Shown here piece after piece: positions 8,639 to 17,108 of a stretch of 64,000 nt of DNA. The position numbers were made by a program, and so were the translations under genes. Below the pieces are notes generated by a model. It did no database searches and had not been told where the DNA came from. It saw nothing but the letters and a program-made list of their open reading frames with translations. Position 1 is the stretch's first letter. Every line of letters begins with the position of its first letter. The stretch is from Bacillota bacterium (GTDB taxonomy: Bacteria; Bacillota; Bacilli; Paenibacillales; NBRC-103111). The stretch is taken from contig JAEWIS010000055.1 of NCBI GenBank assembly GCA_023386955.1, forward strand, positions 124,001 to 188,000, read 5' to 3'.

Positions 8639-9547
8639 ATGAATGAACAAGTGCGGACCTTGGAGGAAATAAAGGTCTACACTCAGCCCAGCCATACGCG
8701 TTTGTCCACCCAAAAGTTTCTCTGGCGCGTGTTTATGATGCTGGTAGGCGCAAGCCTGGTATCCGTAGGTCTGGAAATATTCCTGGTCCCCAACAATATT
8801 ATTGATGGCGGCATCGTAGGCATCTCCATTATCGCGTCCCATCTGAGCGGTTGGAACCTGGGGCTTTTCCTGTTCGTCTTAAATCTCCCCTTTTTATTCC
8901 TGGGTTATAAGCAAATCGGCAAAACCTTCGCCTTATCCACGCTTTTTTCGGTAGCTGTGATGTCTATCGGCACCAATCTCCTTCATCCCGTTCAACCGCT
9001 TACCATTGATCCTCTTCTGGCTGCCGTCTTCGGCGGAATTATTCTCGGCACGGGCGTAGGCCTGGTTATCCGTTCCGGCGGATCGTTGGACGGAACCGAA
9101 ATCGTCGCCATCGTCTTCACCAAAAAACTGCCTATGTCCGTAGGCGAAATCGTTATGTTCTTCAATTTGTTCATTCTGGCCAGCGCAGGCTTCGTTTTTG
9201 GCTGGAATAACGCCATGTATTCGCTCATTGCCTATTATATCGCATTCAAGATGATCGATTTGACCATTGAGGGCTTCGAGGAATCCAAGTCGGTTTGGAT
9301 CATCAGCGAGCGGAACCAGGAGATTGCTTCTTCCATTATCGACCGTCTGGGCCGGGGTGTGACCTATCTGAACGGGGAAGGCGCATACACAGGCAACGAG
9401 AAAAAGGTTATCTTCTGTGTGATCACCCGCCTTGAGGAAGCCAAGCTCAAGTCCATTGTAGACGAAATCGATCCCAAGGCCTTCCTGGCCGTAGGCAATA
9501 TCCATGATGTGAAGGGCGGACGCTTCAAGAAAAAGAATATTCACTAG
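8639..9547 (+). CDS. YitT family membrane protein
   Basis: A 302-residue YitT-family integral membrane protein: a short cytoplasmic N-terminus, five to six membrane helices (about residues 28-200, DUF161/YitT_membrane) and a C-terminal soluble DUF2179 domain (about 215-295, ending in DPKAFLAVGNIHDV). The transported or sensed molecule of the family is unknown. The start has an AGAGGTGAT site 6 bases upstream. It is followed after 66 bp by a second yitT gene in the same direction, so the two are probably co-transcribed from the promoter at 8527. Base composition is slightly more AT-rich than the second copy. Confidence 0.9.
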   Translation: MNEQVRTLEEIKVYTQPSHTRLSTQKFLWRVFMMLVGASLVSVGLEIFLVPNNIIDGGIVGISIIASHLSGWNLGLFLFVLNLPFLFLGYKQIGKTFALSTLFSVAVMSIGTNLLHPVQPLTIDPLLAAVFGGIILGTGVGLVIRSGGSLDGTEIVAIVFTKKLPMSVGEIVMFFNLFILASAGFVFGWNNAMYSLIAYYIAFKMIDLTIEGFEESKSVWIISERNQEIASSIIDRLGRGVTYLNGEGAYTGNEKKVIFCVITRLEEAKLKSIVDEIDPKAFLAVGNIHDVKGGRFKKKNIH

Positions 9548-9613
9548 TCGCGATGGGAACGCAGGATGTGACCATGATATCCCGCGGCTAAGAGAGGAGG
9601 GGGAAAAAGCGCT

Positions 9614-10510
9614 GTGCTTCCTCTGAACCGAAAACGGAAAGCCAGGAATCGCGCTGAGCTCGATATATCCCGCAATCCCGCATTATCCGCTCCGTCCTCT
9701 GGAGCCTTAACCGGCTGGAAACGGCTGATCCCGGTAGGAGCCGGAGCCTGTCTGGCCGCTTTTGGGCTCGAAATGTTCCTTACCCCAAACCGTATTATTC
9801 CCGGAGGTATACACGGCTTATCAAGCCTCCTGTCCCATATGACCGAGATGAAAATGGGGCTTATTTTATTCATCCTCAACCTGCCCTATGTGGTGTACAG
9901 CAGCTTCGCCAAGGAACGGAGCCGCTTCTTCCTTACCGCCTTCGGCTTCCTTCTTCTTAGCGGAATTACCCTGCTGCTCCATCCCTTTCCGCCTCTGGTG
10001 GAGGACCCGCCACTGGCAGCCCTGGCCGGCGGTCTGTTCTTGGGCGCCGGAGCCGGTCTGGTGCTGGCGTATTCCGGGCCCATGGACGGTGTCCAAACGG
10101 CAGCCCGTTACATGAATAAGCGGCTGCCTCTGTCCACCGACGAGCTGATCACACTGGTAAATCTGGCCCTGCTGGGGCTGGCGGGATTTATTTTCGGATG
10201 GGATCAGGCCGTCTATTCCGTTGTCACCTATGCCGTAGCAATGGCCGTCACCAAAAAAACCACCCGGCTTCTTCAACGCTACCAAGCTGTTTGGATCAAG
10301 ACCACACGCCCCGATGCCATCCGGAAGGCGCTGGCCGGAACCCCCGGCATCGGCTTCATGGAGCCGGTACATGCGGCCACGAGGCCCAACGAGCTGTATC
10401 TCACCATCCCCAAACGCCAAGGCGATGCGGTGCTGCATATTGTGGAGCAGGTGGACCCCAAAGCCACAATGGGCACCAGCTCCATTCAGGATCTGGCCGA
10501 GCTGGGTTAA
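9614..10510 (+). CDS. YitT family membrane protein (second copy)
   Basis: A 298-residue paralogue of the preceding gene with the same order: variable basic N-terminus (about 35 residues), YitT membrane domain (about residues 35-205) and DUF2179 domain (about 210-296, ending DPKATMGTSSIQDL). Shared landmarks such as FGLEMFLTPNRIIPGG and the FGWDQAVYS segment align with the first copy but overall similarity is moderate, so the duplication is old. Start is GTG at 9614 after a GAGAGGAGGGGG tract. A bidirectional terminator follows at 10560. Confidence 0.88.
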   Translation: MLPLNRKRKARNRAELDISRNPALSAPSSGALTGWKRLIPVGAGACLAAFGLEMFLTPNRIIPGGIHGLSSLLSHMTEMKMGLILFILNLPYVVYSSFAKERSRFFLTAFGFLLLSGITLLLHPFPPLVEDPPLAALAGGLFLGAGAGLVLAYSGPMDGVQTAARYMNKRLPLSTDELITLVNLALLGLAGFIFGWDQAVYSVVTYAVAMAVTKKTTRLLQRYQAVWIKTTRPDAIRKALAGTPGIGFMEPVHAATRPNELYLTIPKRQGDAVLHIVEQVDPKATMGTSSIQDLAELG

Positions 10511-10559
10511 CCTTAGATAAGCCGGTACCACGGGTTTCTGATTCACCGCCGCAAACATC

Positions 10560-10601
10560 AAAAGCCGTCATCACCCGTTAATGGGCTGTGACGGCTTTTT
10601 T
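10560..10601. terminator. Bidirectional intrinsic terminator
   Basis: The stem AAAAGCCGTCA / TGACGGCTTTT is followed by T on both strands. It separates the convergent yitT and PAS-kinase genes. Confidence 0.85.
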
Positions 10602-10612
10602 GCTATGTATAT

Positions 10613-12427
10613 TCATTTGGTCAAAGGCAGCTGTACCGTGAATATTGTACCTTTGTCCAACTCGCTTTTGACCATAACGGTACCATTATGATTTTCTATA
10701 ATACTGAAGCTGACGGCAAGTCCCAGCCCGGTCCCCTTCTCCTTGGTGGTCAGAAACGGCTGCCCGATCCGTCCCAGCACATCCTCAGGTATACCGGTAC
10801 CGAAATCCTCGAAGGTTATGATTGCTTTCTGATCCTTAATCTCTGTGTGCACATACAGCTTACCCCCGCTCGGCATTGATTCCATACCATTCTTAATGAA
10901 GTTGATGAAAACCTGCTTTAGCTGGTTTTCGTCGCATGCCACCGGGATATTGCCTTCCCGGGGACTAAAGCTCAGGAGGACATTCTTCATATTCGCTTCC
11001 GTCTCCATAAGCGTCACCACCTGATGGACGATTTGATTCACATCCCGGGGGTAAAACTTCAGTTCATGGGGTTTGGCCAAAAGCAGCAGCTCGTTCAGTA
11101 TACTCTCAATGCGCATCAGCTCGGAGCTCATAACCGCAACATGATCCTTGCGCAGGGGGAACCCCCCGTCCAACAGCTGCAAAAATCCTTTTATGGCCGT
11201 CAGCGGATTGCGGATTTCATGGGCAATTCCCGCCGCAAGCTGACCGGTAAGGGTAAGCTTCTCCGACTTGAGCACAATCTCCTCAGCCGCCATCCGGTCG
11301 GTAATATCCCTGCCGATGCCTAACTGCCTGGCCACGTTGCCTTTCTCATCATAAATAAGCTTGGTGGAAAGCTCGATCCACACATAATGGCCGTGTTTAT
11401 GGCGGCAGCGGACAGTGGCGATATGCATATCTTTGCCCGGTGGCATCTCCGCATCCTTCGTATGATCCGGATGATAATAATAAGAGCGCTGCTTCCCGAT
11501 CATTTCCTCGGGCTCATAACCCAACAGATGCCGGACACCGGGCGAAACATAGTAGATTTCCCCACCGCCATCGCCCAGCGTAATGAAATCCTGGGAGTTC
11601 TCCGAGATCAGCCTGTACAGCTCCTCGCTTTTGCGCAGCTTCTCCTCGTTCTCCACGGTTTCCGTCACATCCCGGGTGGTAACAATAAGCCGGCTCATCT
11701 GGAGCCGCTCGTCTATGAGATGCTCCCCTACCATCTCCAGATGCCGCAATGCCCTGTCCGGATGCAAATACCGGAAGCGGAAGGTGGTGGCATTCCCCGC
11801 CAGCAGATGTTTCACAGACTCATTAAATTGGGTAAGATCCTCTGGATGGACTCTTTTCCAGCAGGAAAAAATCTCATCTTTTGTGCTATCCTGCCCCAAT
11901 CCGAGTATCACATACATTTCGTCGGAGAGATGGATGGACCCGTGGTGCACGTCCCATTCCCATTTGCCCAGCTTGGCTATGTGAAGAGACACCCGAAGTG
12001 CCGCCTCACTCCTCCGCAAGGCTTCCTCAGCCATTTTATGCTCGGTGACATCCTGAACAATACAGAACACTCCGTTGACGGTCTCCTCTTCAGACCAGGG
12101 CATGGTGGTTACCTGATAGTACCGCATCCCCTGTGTGCAAGGATATTCTATGCCGTCGACCGTTATCGTTTCCCCCTTCAGCGTCCGCTGGAAGATCTCA
12201 TCTGCCCGGAGAATGTCATCCTTCTGCATCACCTTATGATAATGTCCGCCTATAATCCGGCTACCATAGATCTCCTGGAATTTGGAGTTGGCCTGGATAA
12301 ATTCCCCCTCCCGGTTTAATAGAAATACTGGCGCGGAATGGTGATAAAAAAGAGAAGTCGAATTCCACTTGCGTATTGCCACTTTCCGGTCACAGCTCTC
12401 GTTATGCTCGGATGAATTGGGTTCCAT
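10613..12427 (-). CDS. Cytoplasmic multi-PAS sensor histidine kinase
   Basis: A 604-residue kinase with no membrane segment. Order: three PAS modules (about residues 35-150, 160-275 and 285-395, the second and third with PAC-like ends), a HisKA dimerisation domain with GIAHEIRNPLTAIKGF carrying the phospho-acceptor His, and a C-terminal HATPase domain with the N box (INFIKNGMES), G1 (FEDFGTGIP) and G2 (TKEKGTGLGLA). It resembles KinA/KinE-type kinases that feed the sporulation phosphorelay, but no regulator is adjacent, so the partner is unknown. I place the start at the ATG at 12427 (GGAAGGAG just upstream); the frame stays open 108 codons further up but that part is not conserved-looking and overlaps the next gene. 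Confidence 0.88.
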   Translation of the reverse strand: MEPNSSEHNESCDRKVAIRKWNSTSLFYHHSAPVFLLNREGEFIQANSKFQEIYGSRIIGGHYHKVMQKDDILRADEIFQRTLKGETITVDGIEYPCTQGMRYYQVTTMPWSEEETVNGVFCIVQDVTEHKMAEEALRRSEAALRVSLHIAKLGKWEWDVHHGSIHLSDEMYVILGLGQDSTKDEIFSCWKRVHPEDLTQFNESVKHLLAGNATTFRFRYLHPDRALRHLEMVGEHLIDERLQMSRLIVTTRDVTETVENEEKLRKSEELYRLISENSQDFITLGDGGGEIYYVSPGVRHLLGYEPEEMIGKQRSYYYHPDHTKDAEMPPGKDMHIATVRCRHKHGHYVWIELSTKLIYDEKGNVARQLGIGRDITDRMAAEEIVLKSEKLTLTGQLAAGIAHEIRNPLTAIKGFLQLLDGGFPLRKDHVAVMSSELMRIESILNELLLLAKPHELKFYPRDVNQIVHQVVTLMETEANMKNVLLSFSPREGNIPVACDENQLKQVFINFIKNGMESMPSGGKLYVHTEIKDQKAIITFEDFGTGIPEDVLGRIGQPFLTTKEKGTGLGLAVSFSIIENHNGTVMVKSELDKGTIFTVQLPLTK

Positions 12428-12590
12428 GTCTACTCCTTCCTGTTCACCCAGACTAAAGTCCTGCCATTTCTTACTATACACGCATTTTGCCATAAGGAAC
12501 AATATTTTGGGAAGGTTTCCTGCCATACCTATCCACTTTTTGTGCCATAATTGAACATAACCCTGACAGACTGAACGCCCTTCCTTTTCC

Positions 12591-12620
12591 GGAAAGAAAA
12601 AAACCGGCAGGCGCCGGTTT
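12591..12620 (-). terminator. Intrinsic terminator overlapping a stop codon
   Basis: AAACCGGC / GCCGGTTT stem with a two-to-four base loop, followed on the minus strand by a T-rich run (12591-12600). The stem includes the stop codon of the small gene at 12619-12966. Confidence 0.75.
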
Positions 12621-12966
12621 ATTTCCGTTCCACATAAAGCAGCGGAACATTTTTGGTATCGTACGTATCCTTGAGCTTCTCCTCGGAAATGACCCTCAGC
12701 TTCACCAGCCCGGCAATTTTGGCCGCATCCGGCTTGGACAACAGCCGCCACACCTCGGGATCGGGCAAGGCCCGGTACAGCCTCTCCTCGTCATATTCCT
12801 TGCGCTCCTGTAAGACCAGCTTCACCCGGTAGCTGCCCGCCTCCCATTCCTGGGTATCCAGGGTTTCGCTGTGCTGCAGAATCTCGGTACGCAGCTCCGA
12901 CAGCTCCTGCTCCAGCTCCTTTTGCTTCTGCTTCAAATCGTAGTACCGCTTCACCTTCTTGTCCAT
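12619..12966 (-). CDS. Small coiled-coil protein of unknown function
   Basis: A 115-residue soluble, charged protein. Residues 1-40 (KKVKRYYDLKQKQKELEQEL and on) have strong heptad character and should form a coiled coil; the remainder looks like a small alpha/beta fold (residues 45-115, with YRVKLVLQERKEYDEERLY). No catalytic motif is seen and I do not recognise the family. The ATG at 12966 has GAGGAG 8 bases upstream; an ATG eight codons earlier has none. It stands alone between the kinase gene and the sugar permease genes, with its own terminator. Confidence 0.7.
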   Translation of the reverse strand: MDKKVKRYYDLKQKQKELEQELSELRTEILQHSETLDTQEWEAGSYRVKLVLQERKEYDEERLYRALPDPEVWRLLSKPDAAKIAGLVKLRVISEEKLKDTYDTKNVPLLYVERK

Positions 12967-13101
12967 ACCTTCCACTCCTCTCCCCAACATGCTTATGCAG
13001 GGAGCAGGAATCTCAGGACAGAAAATTGAGTTGGGATAGCCCTGTTTTATTCCCCATAATTTCGGAGCAGCGGAAACCGCGGCACCGCAAGAGCAGCAGC
13101 C

Positions 13102-13938
13102 CTATTTCAAGCCGGTCATGGCCACACCTTCAATAAACTTCTTCTGAGCGAAGAAGAACACCAGCATCAGGGGCAAGGTTGCCATAACGGAGGCGGCCAT
13201 CAGGAGATTCCATTGGGTGCCTGCCGCATCAGTAAACAGCTTGAGCCCTACGGGCAAGGTGAATAGACGGTCTGTGCTGATGAAGATTAGCGGATCGAAG
13301 TAATTGTCCCAGCTGTGCAGGAAGGTGAAGATGGCCAGGGTGGACAATGCCGGACCCGCCAGGGGAAACATAATCCTCCAGAAGGTTTTCCAGGGGGTGC
13401 AGCCGTCGATTTTGGCCGCTTCATCCAATTCCCCCGGCACTGTAATGAAGAACTGGCGCAGCAGGAATACGCCGAACAATCCCTCCCGGCCCAGCATCGG
13501 CGGGAAAATCAGCGGAAAATGGGTGTTGGCCAGATTCAGCTTGGTCATCCAGACGAACATGGGAATGGCCGTTACCTCCGTGGGAATCATCATGCCGCTT
13601 AACAGCATCAAGAAGATCACGTTGCGCAAGCGGAAGGGGATCTTGGCGAAGGCGTAACCCCCCAGCGCGGAAACCAGACAGGTCCCGGCAGTGACCACAG
13701 CGGCGATGTACAAGCTGTTCCAATAGTACAGCGGGAAGCTGGGCTGCACGGTGAATACATCGGCGAAGTTCCGCCAGACCACCGGTTGGGGAATCCACTG
13801 GGGCGGGAACAGGAAGATTTTCGTCGGGTCCTTCAAGGCGGTGGTCAGCATCCACAGGAAGGGAAACAGGACCAGGGCAGACACCGCTGTAAGCAGCACA
13901 TATACGGGAAGCCGGTGCAGCAGCGTGTTATTCTTCAT
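13102..13938 (-). CDS. Carbohydrate ABC transporter permease (MalG/CUT1)
   Basis: A 278-residue inner-membrane permease with six predicted helices. The EAA loop, ELDEAAKIDGCTPWKTFWRI at about residues 185-204, is the contact site for the ATPase and marks the CUT1 MalG subfamily. It overlaps the MalF-type gene by 11 bp, so translation is coupled. It works with the lipoprotein at 14940-16277 and a shared MsmX-type ATPase, which is not in this window, as is usual for Firmicute CUT1 systems. Substrate is a sugar or oligosaccharide; the sequence does not say which. Confidence 0.93.
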   Translation of the reverse strand: MKNNTLLHRLPVYVLLTAVSALVLFPFLWMLTTALKDPTKIFLFPPQWIPQPVVWRNFADVFTVQPSFPLYYWNSLYIAAVVTAGTCLVSALGGYAFAKIPFRLRNVIFLMLLSGMMIPTEVTAIPMFVWMTKLNLANTHFPLIFPPMLGREGLFGVFLLRQFFITVPGELDEAAKIDGCTPWKTFWRIMFPLAGPALSTLAIFTFLHSWDNYFDPLIFISTDRLFTLPVGLKLFTDAAGTQWNLLMAASVMATLPLMLVFFFAQKKFIEGVAMTGLK

Positions 13939-14875
13939 GGTACACCCACCTTTTGCGCAGTTTCCATTGGACCAGCGTCAGGGCCAGCACCAGGAAAAAG
14001 AGGATGAAGGCAATGGAGGACGCATAGCCGAACTCGAAGTTTTTGAAGGCTTGTTTATAGATATAATAGACCAAAACATGGGTGCTGGTGCCCGGTCCGC
14101 CGTCCGTCATGACCTGGATCTGGGCGAATACCTTCAGGGAGCCGATCAAGGTCAGCACCAGCGCAAGAAACAGGGATGGGGATATCATCGGCAGAGTAAT
14201 GGACCGGAAGGTCCGCATCCGGCTGGCCCCGTCCATCCGGGCCGCCTCATAATACATTGCAGGTACGTCCTGCAGGGCGGCCAGGAAGATCACCATGTTG
14301 AGTCCCACATTCTTCAACACACTGACCACAATCACCACCGGCATGGCCAAATCAAAATCATACAGCCACGCAGGCCCCGTCACTCCAGCCAGCTTCAGCA
14401 GCTGGTTGATCAGGCCGGCATCCGTGGCGAAGATGTACTTCCACACGATGGCCCAGACCACAACCGAGGTAATAACCGGGGTAAAGATGGCCGTACGGAA
14501 AATGCCGATGCCGGGAATTTTCCGGTTCAGCAGCAGGGCCAGCCCCAGCGCCAATGCCAGATTCAGCGGAATCAGCCCCGCCGAGAAATACAGGGTGTTG
14601 AACATCGAGGTCCAGAACAGCGGGTCATCCCCGAAGGCCCGGGTATAATTGTCCAGCCCGATCCACGCCGAGCCGCCCATCAGCGACTCATTAGTAAAGC
14701 TCATGTACAGCGCCCAGATAATCGGCACCAGCATAAAAGCGGCGAAACCCAGCACAATCGGCGATATAAAGAGGTATCCATACCAGTTGTCCCGGGTGCG
14801 GAGCTTGTTCCTTCTGCTGCCGGGTGATGCGGGCTTTAGGCCCGGCAGGGCGGTGTTGGGTTGTACGGATTCCAT
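13928..14875 (-). CDS. Carbohydrate ABC transporter permease (MalF/CUT1)
   Basis: A 315-residue permease with six helices and the EAA motif YYEAARMDGASRMRTFRSI at about residues 215-234. The ATG at 14875 follows AAGGAG at good spacing. It is the second gene of the lipoprotein-MalF-MalG operon and overlaps the MalG gene. A hairpin precedes it in the 64-bp gap after the lipoprotein gene, a common device for making more binding protein than permease. Confidence 0.93.
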   Translation of the reverse strand: MESVQPNTALPGLKPASPGSRRNKLRTRDNWYGYLFISPIVLGFAAFMLVPIIWALYMSFTNESLMGGSAWIGLDNYTRAFGDDPLFWTSMFNTLYFSAGLIPLNLALALGLALLLNRKIPGIGIFRTAIFTPVITSVVVWAIVWKYIFATDAGLINQLLKLAGVTGPAWLYDFDLAMPVVIVVSVLKNVGLNMVIFLAALQDVPAMYYEAARMDGASRMRTFRSITLPMISPSLFLALVLTLIGSLKVFAQIQVMTDGGPGTSTHVLVYYIYKQAFKNFEFGYASSIAFILFFLVLALTLVQWKLRKRWVYHEE

Positions 14876-14892
14876 ATTTCCACTCCTTTTAG

Positions 14893-14933
14893 ACAGGCCG
14901 CCCCTCCGGTGATGTGCAGGCGGGACGGCCTGC
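14893..14933. promoter_or_regulatory. Intercistronic hairpin between binding protein and permease genes
   Basis: CAGGCCGCCC and its inverted copy CGGGACGGCCTG form a strong stem in the gap. On the coding (minus) strand it lacks a proper T run, so it fits an mRNA-stabilising or partial attenuation hairpin better than a full terminator. Confidence 0.55.
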
Positions 14934-14939
14934 TTTTGT

Positions 14940-16277
14940 TTATTTCAGCAGCGGGCCCACTTCCTTCTCCGCCCTGGACAGCACATCCTTCACCGGTGAG
15001 CTTTGGGTGTACAGATAATCCAATATGGTCTGCATACGGGTATCGATCTGCTGCCAATTCTTATGAGAGGGCAGGGAGCTGGCCTTGGCCATCTGATCCA
15101 CCACCGACAGCTTCACACTCTCCGACGACGGGCCCTGCTTGAAGAACTCCTCGGACTCCAGGATGGACTTGCGGCTGGGGACAAAATATTGCGACGTCAG
15201 CTTCATATTGTCCGGGCTGGTCATGAATTTCAGCAGCTCCACCGCTTCTGCATAGTTGGGCGAATCCTTCATGACGGTATAAGCGGCATAGCCCAGAGTT
15301 GTGCCGGGACCGTTAGGTCCGGCGGGCAGCGGGGCGATATCCCATTCGAAGTCCTTCACCGCCTTGGCCTTGCCCATGTAGCTGAACAGCTCCTTTTGCA
15401 TGGCGATTTTGCCGGTATCGAAGGTGGTCTGGTCACCGGGTTTGGGATGGACCTTATCCTTGAAGATCATGTCGGAGTAGCTTTGTAAGGCCAGCTCTCC
15501 TTCCTTGGAATTCAAAGTGAAGGTATTCCCGTCCGGGCTGAATATGGAGGCGCCGTAGGCATTAAAGTGGGATTGCAGGGCATCCGGCCAGTTCTGCCAG
15601 CCGTTGCGGACAAAGTTGACCCCATACACACCTTTGGAGGAATCCGTCAGGGCTTTGGCGGCCTTCAGCATTTCGTCATATGTCCATTTGCCCTGCTTGT
15701 AAAGCTCGGTGGGTGTAGCCAGATTCTTGGCCTTAAAGAGGGTTTTGTTGTAATAGATCATCATCGGCGGAGTGGAAAAGGGAATGCCGTACACCTTGCT
15801 GTCCTTGGTTACCAGATTCAGCGTGCTGGGGATTACATCCTCGTACTTGTAGGCGCTGTCCTTCTTAAGCGGCTCCAGATCCGCCAGCTGTCCGCCGGCC
15901 AGGAATTGGGGAATCATCCGCTCCGCCAGCCAGGCAATGTCCGGAGCCGACTTGGAGGCGGTCATAATGGAGAGCTTCTGCTGGTAATCGGCAAAGGGAA
16001 TGGTGACAATCTCCACCGACACATGCGGATGGGTTTCCTTGTACTTGGCGATGATGTCCTCGTACATCTTCTTGTGAGTGTCATTGCCCCAAAAGCTAAA
16101 CTTCAGGCTTACATTTTTGGCGGGCGCCTGGGTAGCAGTGGCAGTGGCGGTGGCGGCTCCCGGAGCGGCCGTGCCTGGCGCTGTTGAGGCGGACGGAGTG
16201 GCGGTATTGCCTCCACACGCAGTCAAAGCAAGGACAAACGGCATAACAGCAAACGCGGATTTCCATTTCAGGGTCAT
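14940..16277 (-). CDS. Sugar ABC transporter solute-binding lipoprotein
   Basis: A 445-residue family 1 solute-binding protein. The signal peptide ends in the lipobox ALTACGG; the mature part starts with a Thr/Ala/Pro-rich linker (about residues 25-50) and then the binding fold (LKFSFWGNDTHKKMYEDI onward). The protein is anchored outside the membrane and hands sugar to the MalF/MalG permease encoded next. The ATG at 16277 follows GGGGATTGGGACG; 24 upstream in-frame codons are not used in my call because they run into the promoter. The -10 box and a cre-like site lie at 16305-16328, so glucose repression is likely, and a YesN/YesM pair encoded upstream is the probable inducer. Confidence 0.92.
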   Translation of the reverse strand: MTLKWKSAFAVMPFVLALTACGGNTATPSASTAPGTAAPGAATATATATQAPAKNVSLKFSFWGNDTHKKMYEDIIAKYKETHPHVSVEIVTIPFADYQQKLSIMTASKSAPDIAWLAERMIPQFLAGGQLADLEPLKKDSAYKYEDVIPSTLNLVTKDSKVYGIPFSTPPMMIYYNKTLFKAKNLATPTELYKQGKWTYDEMLKAAKALTDSSKGVYGVNFVRNGWQNWPDALQSHFNAYGASIFSPDGNTFTLNSKEGELALQSYSDMIFKDKVHPKPGDQTTFDTGKIAMQKELFSYMGKAKAVKDFEWDIAPLPAGPNGPGTTLGYAAYTVMKDSPNYAEAVELLKFMTSPDNMKLTSQYFVPSRKSILESEEFFKQGPSSESVKLSVVDQMAKASSLPSHKNWQQIDTRMQTILDYLYTQSSPVKDVLSRAEKEVGPLLK

Positions 16278-16304
16278 CGTCCCAATCCCCTTTATCTTGT
16301 TTTT

Positions 16305-16328
16305 ATAAGCGCTTACATTCTCATTATA
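16305..16328 (-). promoter_or_regulatory. -10 box overlapped by cre-like operator, sugar ABC operon
   Basis: TATAAT (16323-16328 on the minus strand) is followed after 5 bases by TGTAAGCGCTTATA (16305-16318), one mismatch from the cre consensus TGWNANCGNTNWCA. The predicted start site falls inside the operator, a layout expected for CcpA repression. The -35 is weak, consistent with dependence on an activator such as the adjacent YesN. Confidence 0.65.
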
Positions 16329-16373
16329 GGGAATCCGGGAAACCGGCATAATGGTGCGGAATGCAGAAAAGGT

Positions 16374-17108
16374 TCAAATTGTATCGGGATTTTCCCGGTA
16401 CTCCGAGGGTGTGGCCCCGACGCTTTGTTTGAAGATAGCCAGGAAATACTTCACATTGGGATAACCGGACAAAGGCGCAATATCCTGCACTCTCATCCGG
16501 GTTTCCCGCAGCAGCTGCTTGGCCCGTTCGATCCGCATCCGGGTGACGTAATCGGACAGATTCTGCCCCGTTTCCGACTTGAACAGGGCTGACAGATAAC
16601 GGTGGTTCAGGTGAACCTGCCCGGCCAACAGCTGCAGGGAAATATCCTGGTCCAGCTGTGCGGCGATGATCTCCTTGACCCTGCGGATCACCTGCCGCTC
16701 CTCCTGCTCCCGGGCCGGTGCCGCCTCCGCCTCTCCTCCCAGCCGCTTCCGCAGCCGCTCCACCACCCGGGCCAGCTCCACCGTCTCCACGGGCTTCAGC
16801 AGATAATCCACCGCGCCGAAGCGGATGGCCTCCCGGGCATATTCAAAATCGCTGTACCCGCTGATAATCACCACCGGCAATTCGGGATGCAGTGCCGCCA
16901 GACGCCGGAGCAGCTCGATGCCGCCCATCTCCCCCATCCGGATATCCGTCAACACCGCGTCAGCCTGGTTGCATTTAAGCCAATCCAGTGCTTCCTTGCC
17001 ATTAGCTGCCTCTCCTGCCACCTTCACACCGCCGATGACATTCTCCAGCAACCGCCGAAACCCGCTGCGCAGGTTTGCCTCATCCTCCACCAGCAGAATT
17101 CTGAGCAT
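16374..17108 (-). CDS. AraC-type response regulator (YesN family)
   Basis: A 244-residue regulator: receiver domain (about residues 1-120; acidic pocket VEDE, phospho-acceptor Asp in VLTDIRM, Lys in YLLKP) and a C-terminal AraC helix-turn-helix pair (about 140-240; YFLAIFKQSVGATPSEYRE). Upon phosphorylation it should bind DNA near a transport operon. The ATG at 17108 has AGGAGGGG just upstream. The gene overlaps the 3' end of the YesM-type kinase gene by 29 bp and ends 96 bp from the lipoprotein gene it probably activates. Confidence 0.92.
   Translation of the reverse strand: MLRILLVEDEANLRSGFRRLLENVIGGVKVAGEAANGKEALDWLKCNQADAVLTDIRMGEMGGIELLRRLAALHPELPVVIISGYSDFEYAREAIRFGAVDYLLKPVETVELARVVERLRKRLGGEAEAAPAREQEERQVIRRVKEIIAAQLDQDISLQLLAGQVHLNHRYLSALFKSETGQNLSDYVTRMRIERAKQLLRETRMRVQDIAPLSGYPNVKYFLAIFKQSVGATPSEYRENPDTI

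Noticed and set aside
10613..12751. Longer start for the PAS kinase (108 extra codons)
   Set aside because: The extra part overlaps the small coiled-coil gene and its terminator, lacks a ribosome site, and the ATG at 12427 has a good one.
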